Source: Actinomycetota bacterium (GTDB lineage: Bacteria; Actinomycetota; Acidimicrobiia; Acidimicrobiales; JAJPHE01). From it: 36,913 nt of DNA. The stretch covers positions 1 through 36,913 of the forward strand of contig JAJPHE010000144.1 in the NCBI GenBank assembly GCA_021325435.1, written 5' to 3'. Shown here one piece after another: positions 1 to 6,888 of the stretch (positions are counted from its first letter, which is position 1; each line of letters starts with the position of its first letter). The position numbers and the translations under genes were made by a program. The notes beneath the pieces were generated by a model. The model saw nothing but the letters and a program-made list of their open reading frames with translations. It searched no databases and was not told the DNA's origin.

Positions 1-1
1 C

Positions 2-79
2 GCCGCTCAACTCGCCTTCGTCGTCGCCATCCTGCTCATCGTCAAACTCCTCGACCACCACCACCCCGACCGGCACTGA
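2..79 (+). CDS. C-terminal end of a membrane protein (partial)
   Basis: The window opens inside a gene. The frame from base 2 reads 25 residues to a TGA at 77-79: a hydrophobic run (LAFVVAILLIVKLL) and then a short hydrophilic tail with three consecutive His (DHHHPDRH). This fits a last transmembrane helix with a short cytoplasmic tail. The family cannot be recognised from so little sequence, and the rest lies upstream of the window. It could be a chance frame, but the hydrophobic-then-charged pattern and the clean stop favour a real gene end. Confidence 0.45.
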   Translation, partial: AAQLAFVVAILLIVKLLDHHHPDRH

Positions 80-129
80 CCAGCCCCTATCCGCTCACCC
101 TCTTAGGCCTTGACCCCCACTAGCGGTAA

Positions 130-720
130 GCCGCGGCCGGTCACTCGTTTCCTCAGGGAGCACGCACCCGGGCACGAATCGTCGAGGCCGCCGCCGCCCT
201 GATCCATGAGCGCGGGGTCGCGGGCGCCACCTTGGAAGACGTGAGGGCGGCGGCGGGAGTCAGCGGCTCTCAGATGACCCACTATTTCGCCGACAAGAAC
301 GATCTCGTGCAGGCGGTCATCGGCTACCAAGCCGACGCCATCGTCAATCGCCAGCGGCACGCGCTCAGCAGCGCGAACGGAGTCGAAGCCTGGCGGAACA
401 TGGTGATCACGGCAGCGAAGCGCACCAAAGCAAAGGGGGGCTGCCAACTTGGCTCGCTCGTCGGTCAGCTCGCCGAGAGTGACCCCGAGGCCCGAGCGCT
501 TATCGCGGCAGGGTTCGATCAGTGGGCAGCCGCCATCAGCGATGGACTCAGATCCCTTGATGTCGACGGGAAACTCCCGTCGGACACCGACCCGGACGAC
601 CTTGCCATCACGGTGCTCGCCACGCTCCAAGGGGGACTTCTACTCGCGCAGGTACAGCAGAGCCCCCGTCCGATCGAGACTGCGGTCAACACCCTCTTCG
701 CCCTCATCATCGGCAGATGA
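130..720 (+). CDS. TetR/AcrR regulator with a disrupted 5' end
   Basis: The frame encodes a TetR regulator. Helix 1 and the HTH run from TRARIVEAAAALIHERG through VSGSQMTHYFADKNDLV (about bases 163-312). The ligand domain contains KGGCQLGSLVGQLAESDPEA, typical of the LmrA/YxaF-like TetR group. Homology starts near base 160, but the frame has stops at 121 and 127 and no ATG, GTG or TTG before a TTG at 232, which would cut off helix 1. Another frame has a TTG at 110 reading MTPTSGKPRPVTR, a plausible TetR N-terminus. A frameshift near 145-155 would join the two. It is therefore either a frameshifted gene, a sequencing error, or a gene starting at TTG 232. The ligand is unknown, and no adjacent target gene is obvious. 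Confidence 0.7.
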   Translation, partial: AAAGHSFPQGARTRARIVEAAAALIHERGVAGATLEDVRAAAGVSGSQMTHYFADKNDLVQAVIGYQADAIVNRQRHALSSANGVEAWRNMVITAAKRTKAKGGCQLGSLVGQLAESDPEARALIAAGFDQWAAAISDGLRSLDVDGKLPSDTDPDDLAITVLATLQGGLLLAQVQQSPRPIETAVNTLFALIIGR

Positions 721-732
721 ACCCAATTGGGT
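721..732. promoter_or_regulatory. Perfect 12-bp palindrome directly after a TetR stop codon
   Basis: ACCCAATTGGGT is its own reverse complement and begins on the base after the TGA of the TetR gene. With no loop bases it is a poor hairpin terminator. A protein binding site is more likely, perhaps for the neighbouring TetR. No promoter elements are clear around it, so the role is inference. Confidence 0.3.
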
Positions 733-885
733 GACGTGGCGCATCCCCGACCAACCCGACGACGGTCGCCGGACCCACGCCGCCCGGATCTGAGGCTGCA
801 GGCCTTTGCCGAGCCCAGATCTTCGCGACCTCTATTTTATGCCGAAGTACCGGGCAAGGGCGGAGGGCGAGCCACAGTGGCGTGG

Positions 886-1410
886 TTAGGGGGAAGCGGT
901 CGTCGTGGTCACCATCACGAGGGGGATGGGCCGGGAAGTCTTGGACTGATACCAGTCGTAGCGTCCGTGGTTGGTGGCGTTCATCGAGCGCCAGAGTCGT
1001 TGGTAGTCCGGGTCCTCGGGGATGAGGACCGCGGCACGGCCACTGAATCGACGGCGGCCCACTTGGAGCTCGACTGACGGGTCCGAGACCAGGTTGTTGA
1101 ACCAAGCGGGGTTCCCGTCGGCCCCGTCGTTCGAAGCGGCTAGCACGAACCGGTCGCCATCCCGGGCGTAGCAGAGTGCCGAACACCGGAGTTGGCCGGT
1201 GCGTCGCCCAGTGGTGCGCAGCAGCAGCGTCGGCGCCCCGATCATCCCATGGCCGATGCGTCCGGCGCTGTGTTCGTAGAGCCAGCGATGGGCCCGGAGA
1301 ACTGAGGTGGGTGCAGTTCGCGGCGCGGTCAGACGGTTCAGAGCCCGGGCGAGCCGAGGCGGCGCCCCCGGAAGCTCACCGAGGGACGCGTGTCGTACGG
1401 CGTGCGCCAT
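886..1410 (-). CDS. Deazaflavin (F420)-dependent nitroreductase (Ddn) family protein
   Basis: The 174-residue protein shows the Ddn/split-barrel signature: PTLLLRTTGRRTG, then CSALCYARDGDRFVLAASNDG, then NPAWFNNLVSDPSVELQVG. Known members bind F420H2 and reduce quinones, nitroimidazoles or other small substrates, often at the membrane; the substrate here is unknown. The ATG at 1408-1410 was chosen because an AAAGGAG Shine-Dalgarno lies about 8 nt upstream, whereas the longer open frame up to 1566 reads shadow-type residues. The first 35 nt overlap the 3' end of the upstream TetR gene on the same strand. The two are therefore probably co-transcribed and translationally coupled, and the TetR protein is the likely regulator. 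Confidence 0.85.
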   Translation of the reverse strand: MAHAVRHASLGELPGAPPRLARALNRLTAPRTAPTSVLRAHRWLYEHSAGRIGHGMIGAPTLLLRTTGRRTGQLRCSALCYARDGDRFVLAASNDGADGNPAWFNNLVSDPSVELQVGRRRFSGRAAVLIPEDPDYQRLWRSMNATNHGRYDWYQSKTSRPIPLVMVTTTTASP

Positions 1411-2062
1411 GGTCGCGCTCCTTTCCCTGTGTCGGAACATTCGACGTCTCCGCTCGCGATTGCAGACCAGCGAGGAGCAGTTCGATGAGCTCGTCGCTTC
1501 GCTCCTCGAGGTCCTTGCCGCCCGAGGACAAAAGAGACAAGACGTCGATACCGACAATCGCAGCAAAGATCACCCGGGCCGCCGCCTCGGCGTCGAGGTC
1601 GGCCCGGAACTCCCGCCGGGCCTGCCCGTGCCTGACTATGTCGGCGATCAGGCTCAGGGCCAGCTCCTGGAACCCCACGTAGGCGGACCCCGGCGCCGAG
1701 CGCACGTTGAGCTCCGACCCGAGCCGGGTCACACACCCGAACGAGGGGTCCTCCCGTATCAGCCGCGCCCGGCGGCGCAGCAGTGCTTCCACCTGCTCGG
1801 ACGCCGACTCGGGGAGCTCGTTGGCTAGGAGCCGGGACACCAACTCCTCCTGCTTGGCCCGGAAAGCAGCCAGGGCCAGATCTTCCTTTGACGCGAAATG
1901 GAAATAGAACGCCCCCTTGCTCAAAGCACTGGCCGCCACCAGGTCATTCAGGGACACCCCTTCGTAGCCCCTCTCGGCGAAGGCGAGAGCCGCCGTCGCG
2001 ACGATGTGAGCCCGGGTGGCCTCCGCTCGAGGCTGGCGGTTGCTGGTCACCTTGGCTGACAC
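1376..2062 (-). CDS. TetR/AcrR regulator, gamma-butyrolactone-receptor-like HTH
   Basis: This is a 228-residue TetR protein. Residues about 14-60 form the HTH domain (RAHIVATAALAFAERGYEG, then LSKGAFYFHFASKEDLA), which resembles the ScbR/ArpA-type family; the rest is an all-helical ligand domain. The start is GTG 2060-2062. A perfect dyad lies 17 bp upstream, over a TATGAT -10 element, so autoregulation is likely. The 3' end overlaps the Ddn-family reductase gene by 35 nt, which makes that gene the obvious co-regulated target. The last ~25 residues are Arg-rich and unlike the family, because they read through the start region of the next gene. The ligand cannot be told from sequence. Confidence 0.85.
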   Translation of the reverse strand: MSAKVTSNRQPRAEATRAHIVATAALAFAERGYEGVSLNDLVAASALSKGAFYFHFASKEDLALAAFRAKQEELVSRLLANELPESASEQVEALLRRRARLIREDPSFGCVTRLGSELNVRSAPGSAYVGFQELALSLIADIVRHGQARREFRADLDAEAAARVIFAAIVGIDVLSLLSSGGKDLEERSDELIELLLAGLQSRAETSNVPTQGKERDHGARRTTRVPR

Positions 2063-2073
2063 GGTCCTAGTGG

Positions 2074-2092
2074 ATCATACCGACTGGTCGGT
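2074..2092 (-). promoter_or_regulatory. TetR operator overlapping a promoter
   Basis: The dyad ACCGAC-TG-GTCGGT (2079-2092) has perfect 6-bp arms. On the minus strand a TATGAT -10 box (plus positions 2074-2079) abuts it. The GTG start of the TetR gene is 11 nt beyond the -10 box, so the transcript would have a leader of only a few bases. The -35 is poor at normal spacing, though TTGAAA is present slightly too close. A repressor bound here would block RNA polymerase, which fits TetR autoregulation. Confidence 0.6.
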
Positions 2093-2174
2093 TTTCAAGA
2101 CCCTTCGGCTAGAGGGCCATCCGGTGCGTGGTTCCTGAGCGCTATGGGGCGCCCAGGCATAGGGATTCCCGGGG

Positions 2175-2336
2175 ATGGTGGTGTTGGACGCGGGTTGCAG
2201 AACGGGTCAGGTGACCGAGGAGTTGCTGAGGCGCATCCCTGCCACAGGCGCGCTCGTCGGGCAGCGGGGCGACGGTCGCCAGGATCGCCCTCCGAGTCGC
2301 ACCTGGAAGCCCCGCAGACTTCGGGCCAAGTCCTGA
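2175..2336 (+). pseudogene. Remnant of a class I SAM-dependent methyltransferase
   Basis: A 53-codon open stretch reads MVVLDAGCRTGQVTEELLRR and then IPATGALVG. This is the SAM-binding motif I block of small class I methyltransferases (normally VLDAGCGTGxVTEELLRRIP), with the first motif Gly changed to Arg. After ALVG the frame loses similarity, while a neighbouring frame continues with GSGATVARIALRVAP, which resembles the usual DGSxAMVAxAR segment, so a frameshift is likely. A TAG at 2160-2162 closes the frame just upstream, and the ~50 residues that normally precede motif I are absent or scrambled. I read it as a decayed gene, not a functional short protein. Confidence 0.5.
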
Positions 2337-2820
2337 CGTAGCCGAAGCCGTCTGAACCGCCAGGGCTAGAGGTCAGGATGTTGACGTGGTTCATCCTGTC
2401 CGCTGGCACCTGGCCGTGCTCCTGCCCGACGTCGCCGTCGCCGACCACGTTCGGGCCTGAGGCGACGTTGGGACCCGGCCATGGCCCAGGTAGTCCGGCG
2501 CACATCAGCCTCGCCTTACCCGGAGGAGGTCGACGACTCGGCGGAACTGGAGGCCCGGGTCGACCACCTCGCCCCTCTGGTCGCGCCCTTTGATGTCGCG
2601 CTGGGGGTTGGCCCTGGGCCGCGGTGCTTGAACTCCGACGCGGCATCGCCCAGGGGCGGGGGCGACACATCTATGGGCCGCGGGAGGACCTGCCAGGGCG
2701 TGCAGATCCGCGCGTAGAGCCGGATATGACCGGTGTGCGCACAACGGCATAATGCCCGGGCCCGTGGGGTAGAGGGCGGCCACCGGGGGGACGGCTCCCG
2801 GTCGTGGGGGAGGCCGGCGG
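2337..2820. other. Non-coding or decayed stretch, no gene recognised
   Basis: Open frames exist here on both strands, but all are short and rich in Pro, Arg and Gly, as expected from random GC-rich DNA. One plus-strand frame (2481-2717) has a short acidic, protein-like part (YPEEVDDSAELEARVDHLAPL) but no recognisable domain. The stretch may hold the decayed 3' part of the methyltransferase remnant to its left. Confidence 0.4.
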
Positions 2821-3168
2821 GTGCGTGTCGTCATCGTGGATGACAGCGAGGACCTGCGCCGGCTGCTGAGTCTGGTGCTGACCGAGGCCGGCCATCAGGT
2901 GGTGGGGGAGGCCCCCGACGGGGCGCAGGGTGTCGAAGAGGTGGAGCGGAGGCATCCGGACGCCGTCGTGTTGGACTATGACATGCCGGTGATGAGCGGG
3001 CTGGAGGCGCTGCCGCGCATGCTCTCGGCGTGCCCGGCGACGCGGGTGGTCCTCTTCACCTCTGGGATGAGCGGGGCGGTCCAGGAGGCAGCCAGGGGCC
3101 TCGGGGCGGCCGCCGTCCTGGAGAAGACGGCCGGGGTGGATGCGCTCCTCGAAGCACTGACGCCGTAG
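2821..3168 (+). CDS. Single-domain response regulator (CheY-like receiver)
   Basis: The 115-residue protein is a lone receiver domain. The acidic pocket is D7/D8 (VVIVDDSED), the phospho-acceptor is D52 (VVLDYDMPVMSG), the conserved Thr/Ser is T80/S81 (LFTSG), and the conserved Lys is K102 (LEKTAG). All catalytic residues for phosphotransfer are present. There is no output domain, so it would act through protein contact or phosphorelay. The start is GTG 2821. No histidine kinase lies nearby, so it is an orphan and its partner is unknown. Gaps on both sides and the absence of an operon suggest a solitary transcription unit. Confidence 0.88.
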   Translation: MRVVIVDDSEDLRRLLSLVLTEAGHQVVGEAPDGAQGVEEVERRHPDAVVLDYDMPVMSGLEALPRMLSACPATRVVLFTSGMSGAVQEAARGLGAAAVLEKTAGVDALLEALTP

Positions 3169-3317
3169 CCGGCGGTAGGGCTGTCGCTAGGTGAGAAGGT
3201 GACCGACGAGCACTTCGACCGCTGTCCCCGGGCTGGTCAGACGGCTCGCACCTGGGCGAGGCGCTTGACTGCGTAGTCGTCGTCCCAGCAGACGGCGGCT
3301 TCCCACGCGGCCGACGC

Positions 3318-3971
3318 TTACGCAGCAACGTCATATGCGTCGCCGTCGAGGCCGGCGGCATTGTGAGGCAGTGCAAGGTCGAGGTCGGGGACGTCGACAT
3401 GCGACTCGTCCCAGTCGATCAGCGCCACCCGCTCCGGGGTCAGCAGGACGTTGCCAGGGTTCGGGTCGCCGTGGACGACGCATGTCTCACGTCCCAGGAG
3501 GCGGGCCCACGCGCCTCGGCATCGAGCTACGCCCTCGGGGGGCATCGCTGCAAGGTCGATCTTCGTCCCGGTCTCGGCGTGCAGAAGGTCCGTCGATGAC
3601 TGCCAGCCCGGCCGCTGCGGCCATCCGTGCGTTAACCGATGTAGCTGGCGCAGCACGTCGGCCACGCGGCGCCAGTCGGCCTCCGTCTCGGGCGGTTCGC
3701 CCTCCACGTAGGTCATCACCACTACGCCGTCGGCGAACAGCCGGCCGTCCCGAGTTGGGATCGGTACCGGCACGGTCAGACCTTCACGGTCAAGGTATTG
3801 AAGAAGCGTCGTTTCCCATACAAGATCAGCGTCGCTCCGAGTGCCTCGGCGAGCGACAGCTAGGTGTCCGTTGACGCGCACACTCCACACCTCGTTGGCG
3901 ATTGCGCCAGCTAGCGGTTCGATATGAGCGACGTCGTCCCCCCAGTTCTCTAGTGCCCCCTCCCATCCCAC
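3318..3971 (-). CDS. Aminoglycoside phosphotransferase (APH)-family kinase, prematurely terminated
   Basis: The 217-residue product has the APH/choline-kinase fold motifs: the N-lobe (HLAVARRG), a hinge segment VVVMTYVEGEPPE, the catalytic loop VVHGDPNPGNVLL (H167-D169) and the metal-binding ALIDWDE (D186). Members phosphorylate hydroxyls of small molecules; the substrate here is unknown and resistance should not be assumed. The frame ends at a TAA (plus 3318-3320), but the same frame continues beyond it as ASAAWEAAVCWDDDYAVKRL and then AQVRAV before a TGA at 3237-3239. That is the normal C-terminal helix of the family. A single C-to-T change (CAA to TAA) would explain the stop. The core catalytic residues remain, but loss of the last helix may destabilise the protein. 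Confidence 0.75.
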   Translation of the reverse strand: MGWEGALENWGDDVAHIEPLAGAIANEVWSVRVNGHLAVARRGTRSDADLVWETTLLQYLDREGLTVPVPIPTRDGRLFADGVVVMTYVEGEPPETEADWRRVADVLRQLHRLTHGWPQRPGWQSSTDLLHAETGTKIDLAAMPPEGVARCRGAWARLLGRETCVVHGDPNPGNVLLTPERVALIDWDESHVDVPDLDLALPHNAAGLDGDAYDVAA

Positions 3972-4379
3972 CGGTCCGTCTTAGCGGCCCTCGGTTAAGA
4001 GCGGTGATCTCGGCTCCTCGGGTCCCGACGCAGTCGTTCACAGAAGCGGATCCCAGCAGACGGCATGCCAGCGGGTAGCTGACTCCCCTTCACCCCCACC
4101 GCTCCTCCCCCTTCCTCGTAGGCCCCGAGTTGCCGACTGGCGCTCCCCGGGCCCCAACATATGGTCGGGCGGGCAGCCCGACCGAGGACGCAGGTGTCCC
4201 AGACGTCCGAGCCGGACAGCCCCAGCCCGCCCTTGTAAATCCCCAGGCCCTCCGTGCTTCTGGACCAGGGGGGCGGCGCTGCTTGCTGAGGCCCCAGGCA
4301 TGCTGGGCCAGGCCGGTCAGCGCGAGCAGCGGGTCGAGGCCCTGATCGGTGAGTCCACCTACCTCCTGAACGTCGACCG
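3972..4379. other. Intergenic stretch, no gene recognised
   Basis: About 400 bases lie between the APH-family gene and the dimethylformamidase-like gene (both minus strand). Frames are open on the minus strand because of GC content, but the translations show no domain and differ in composition from neighbouring proteins. A CGGGCGGGCAGCCCG motif near 4166 can fold into a short stem. No promoter is obvious. Confidence 0.4.
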
Positions 4380-5894
4380 TCAACCTCTGGGCGCGGCCTC
4401 CTGACCCAGCCGGACGAGCACGTTGCGGGTGATCTGCTCGATCTGTGGGTCCCGCCCGGCCAGCCCGTGGGCCCAGTCCGTCGATCCCGAGGTGAGGACG
4501 GTGGCGCCCGCTTGGTTGGTGTATGCGCCCAGCACAGCGTGCCCATGACGTATTCGTTCCATGGCCGCTGGATCGCGCGTTCCGAACACCCGTGACGCGA
4601 TGTACTCCAACTCTCTGGGCTCGCCGGGCTTGGGAGGACGAGGCGCTGTCTCGCGGGTGAAGTGCTGGGTGGGGCAGGTTCCGAGCATCTCGAAGGTCGA
4701 CGGCGTCCCGTCCTCGCCGGTGGGGTAGGGCAGCCCGTCGCGGTAGGTGAAGACGCATCCGTCGCACTCGTAGCCCACCACCGTGGCCCCAGCCCCCAAC
4801 ACGTCGCCGTACCCCAGTCCGGTGCCTTCGAAGATCCAGTGACGGGGGCGATGCACGGTATAGCCGCCGAGCCCGGCCGACACATTGCGACCAATTCGGT
4901 GATAGCCGCCCCGCGTGAACGAGACGCCCGTCATATGGTTCTCGGGCCGGCCGATGATCACGTCGGACCAGAACGTCGTTACTTCAACCTCCCGGTCGGT
5001 TCCCATGAGGGGGTCGTTCTTGAAGAAGCCCTTGTACCCGACCATGACGTCGCGGTCGTCGCCCTCGATGCGCACCTGCCACAGCGAGGTGTTGCCAGAA
5101 AAGAAGGCGGCGTTGCCTCCCCCGGCAATGAAGGACTCAACCGTGTCGCGCATGCCCTTGGACCAATACTCGTCATGGCCGACGGATAGATACAGGGAGG
5201 CCCCGCCCAGAACCTCTGGGTGATCCTCGAGATCGGCATTGGTGCACACACCGATCTCGAAGCCCTCTCGCTCGGCCCACTCGATGAAGGGCATCTCCCA
5301 ATCCGGCCATCCCGCCGACCCGGCGTAGCCCGACAGATGATTCAGCTGGACATAGCCCACGTGGGCGGCGTTCTGGGGGTCGGGGGCGCCGGTTCCGGTG
5401 ACCCGACGGCCCTTCCCCGGGGGTTTGAAGAGGTAGCCGGCCGCCATCGGCCTCCTCATGGCGACGTGGGTGCCCCCGGTGTACAGGTTCGGTCCGCCGA
5501 AGTCGTTGTAGGCGTGCCACGTGTTAGTGGTGAGCGCCAATACGATCCGGGTGGGAGAGGACGGGCGGAGGACGAAAAAGGCGTAGTCGCGCCGGACCTT
5601 CTCGCCCACGTCGATCTCCATGACGACCTCGTAGTAGCCGGAACGCCACGCCGGATCGACGTCGAGGGTGAGAGCCGCCGGCCAACCGCACCCCTTGGAG
5701 GAAGCGTCCCTCGGCGTTTCATGCTCGTCCGCGGCCACCCCGGGAGATCTGAAGACGACCTCCCGACGGCCACCCACCCGGGCCACCTCGACGCGCACCG
5801 GGCGCCCCGAGGAGGACGAAAGGTGCAGGCGCACCTGCTCCCCTGCGACTACGGACTGCGGCCAGCAGTAACCCGTCACCACCTCACGTGCCAT
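4380..5894 (-). CDS. N,N-dimethylformamidase large-subunit-like protein (DMFA2 C-terminal domain)
   Basis: The protein has about 504 residues. After an N-terminal beta-sandwich region (SVVAGEQVRLHLSSSSGRPV) comes the DMFA2-type core: TNTWHAYNDFGGPNLYTGG, then GVCTNADLEDHPEVLGGASL, then VGHDEYWSKGMRDTVESFIA and GGGNAAFFSGNTSLWQVR. Its nearest known relative is the large subunit of bacterial dimethylformamidase, an iron-dependent amidohydrolase, but most members of the domain family have no known substrate. ATG 5892-5894 (MAREVVTGYCWPQ) was chosen because the residues before it, up to 5975, do not look like protein. No small DMFase subunit gene is adjacent, so activity on dimethylformamide is doubtful. 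It seems to stand alone. The TetR operators at 6180-6226 lie about 290 bp upstream. Confidence 0.8.
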   Translation of the reverse strand: MAREVVTGYCWPQSVVAGEQVRLHLSSSSGRPVRVEVARVGGRREVVFRSPGVAADEHETPRDASSKGCGWPAALTLDVDPAWRSGYYEVVMEIDVGEKVRRDYAFFVLRPSSPTRIVLALTTNTWHAYNDFGGPNLYTGGTHVAMRRPMAAGYLFKPPGKGRRVTGTGAPDPQNAAHVGYVQLNHLSGYAGSAGWPDWEMPFIEWAEREGFEIGVCTNADLEDHPEVLGGASLYLSVGHDEYWSKGMRDTVESFIAGGGNAAFFSGNTSLWQVRIEGDDRDVMVGYKGFFKNDPLMGTDREVEVTTFWSDVIIGRPENHMTGVSFTRGGYHRIGRNVSAGLGGYTVHRPRHWIFEGTGLGYGDVLGAGATVVGYECDGCVFTYRDGLPYPTGEDGTPSTFEMLGTCPTQHFTRETAPRPPKPGEPRELEYIASRVFGTRDPAAMERIRHGHAVLGAYTNQAGATVLTSGSTDWAHGLAGRDPQIEQITRNVLVRLGQEAAPRG

Positions 5895-6179
5895 GGCCGA
5901 ATCGTAGGAGCAGGGTCGAAGAGCCTCCCGGAGCCGGACCGAGCCGAGCGCCGGAAGGATGGCTCCAGTCCACACGGCCCCGCGCCAGCGGCAGGCTCGG
6001 CGCCGACCAGCTCGACCATCGGGCTCTCTTCGAAGGCAGTCAGCCTCGGGCGAGGCGACCGTCGCCTACTTCCGGGTAGCGACATTGCGCCGGCAGGTTG
6101 GCCAGCCACCCAGATCCCGGTCATGGTCGCCCGCGGCCTCGGCCGCGCTGGCCCCTCTTGTCTCGGTCGAGCAGAGCAA

Positions 6180-6229
6180 CTGATCATACGACCAGCGATC
6201 TTGACAAAGACTGATCAAACGATCAGACT
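6180..6229 (+). promoter_or_regulatory. Promoter with two tandem TetR operators
   Basis: Two copies of one dyad lie 31 bp apart, about three helical turns: CTGATC-atac-GACCAG (6180-6195, one mismatch) and CTGATC-aaac-GATCAG (6211-6226, perfect). Between and across them are a consensus -35 TTGACA (6201-6206) and, 17 bp later, a weak -10 CAGACT (6224-6229). The second dyad fills the spacer and enters the -10. The next gene's GTG is at 6238, 8 nt after the -10, so transcription should begin at or next to the start codon. This is the layout of a TetR-autorepressed, leaderless promoter driving the aromatic operon. Confidence 0.72.
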
Positions 6230-6237
6230 TCTGACTC

Positions 6238-6870
6238 GTGAGCGAAACAGGGCTGGCCAACCGACCGACGCGGCCCTCGGCTGATCCCACCCGCGAGCGG
6301 ATCCTGGCCGCCGCCCTCGACTTGTTCTCGGAGCGGTCGTTTGAGGGCGCCACCACGCGGGAGATCGCGGGGCGGGCCGGGGTGACCCAGCCGCTGCTCA
6401 ACTACCACTTCCGTTCGAAGGACGAGCTGTGGCGGGCGGCGGTGGACGGGGTGTTCGGCGAGCTGGTCGAGGCGCTCGTCTCGCGGGAGGAGGGCCTGAG
6501 CGGGGTCGACGATCTGACGACAGCGCGTCTGGTGGTCAGGGAGTTCGTGCTGTTCTCGGCCCGGCGCCCGCAGCTGCATCGCATCATCACCCAGGAGTGC
6601 AAGGCCGACGGTCCCCGTATGGACTGGCTGGTCGAACGGCACGTCCGCCCCCTATACCAGGCCACCACTGAGCGTTTCGCCCGGCTCCGCCAGCAGGGCT
6701 ATCTGCCGGACGTACCCGTCGAGCACCTCTACTACATCGTCACCGGAGCGGGTCCGACCATGTTCGTCCTCGGCCCGGAGTGCCGTCGTCTGGCCGGGCT
6801 CGACCCCACCTCCCCTGACGTGATCGAGGCCCATGCCGACGCGGTGTGCACGTTCCTGTTCGGCCGCTGA
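6238..6870 (+). CDS. TetR/AcrR regulator of the aromatic catabolism operon
   Basis: This is a 210-residue TetR protein. The HTH occupies about residues 18-64 (RERILAAALDLFSERSFEG, then GVTQPLLNYHFRSKDELW), followed by a helical ligand domain (VVREFVLFSARRPQLHRIIT, with GPRMDWLVERHVRPLY). It is the first gene of a same-strand run; the dioxygenase gene begins 18 nt after its stop. The GTG start at 6238 is supported by the promoter just upstream, which predicts a leaderless mRNA, so no Shine-Dalgarno is expected. Two copies of a dyad on that promoter point to autorepression relieved by an aromatic substrate or intermediate; the inducer is inference. Confidence 0.9.
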   Translation: MSETGLANRPTRPSADPTRERILAAALDLFSERSFEGATTREIAGRAGVTQPLLNYHFRSKDELWRAAVDGVFGELVEALVSREEGLSGVDDLTTARLVVREFVLFSARRPQLHRIITQECKADGPRMDWLVERHVRPLYQATTERFARLRQQGYLPDVPVEHLYYIVTGAGPTMFVLGPECRRLAGLDPTSPDVIEAHADAVCTFLFGR

Positions 6871-6888
6871 CCAAGAAGGGGATTACCC

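Noticed and set aside
2095-2834. Several open frames on both strands (for example 2095-2670 minus and 2505-2834 minus)
   Set aside because: The translations are Pro/Arg/Gly-rich with no domain, and the frames overlap one another. They look like by-products of GC-rich sequence around the methyltransferase remnant.
3318-3971. Calling the APH-family protein an aminoglycoside resistance gene
   Set aside because: Only the general kinase motifs are visible; the family includes many non-resistance kinases, and the gene has a premature stop.
3995-4301. Minus-strand text reading LGIYKGGLGLSGSDVWDT, slightly like the C-terminus of GlcG/HbpS proteins
   Set aside because: The similarity is about 15 residues, the rest of the frame has no family features, and the longer open frame overlaps the dimethylformamidase-like gene in antisense.
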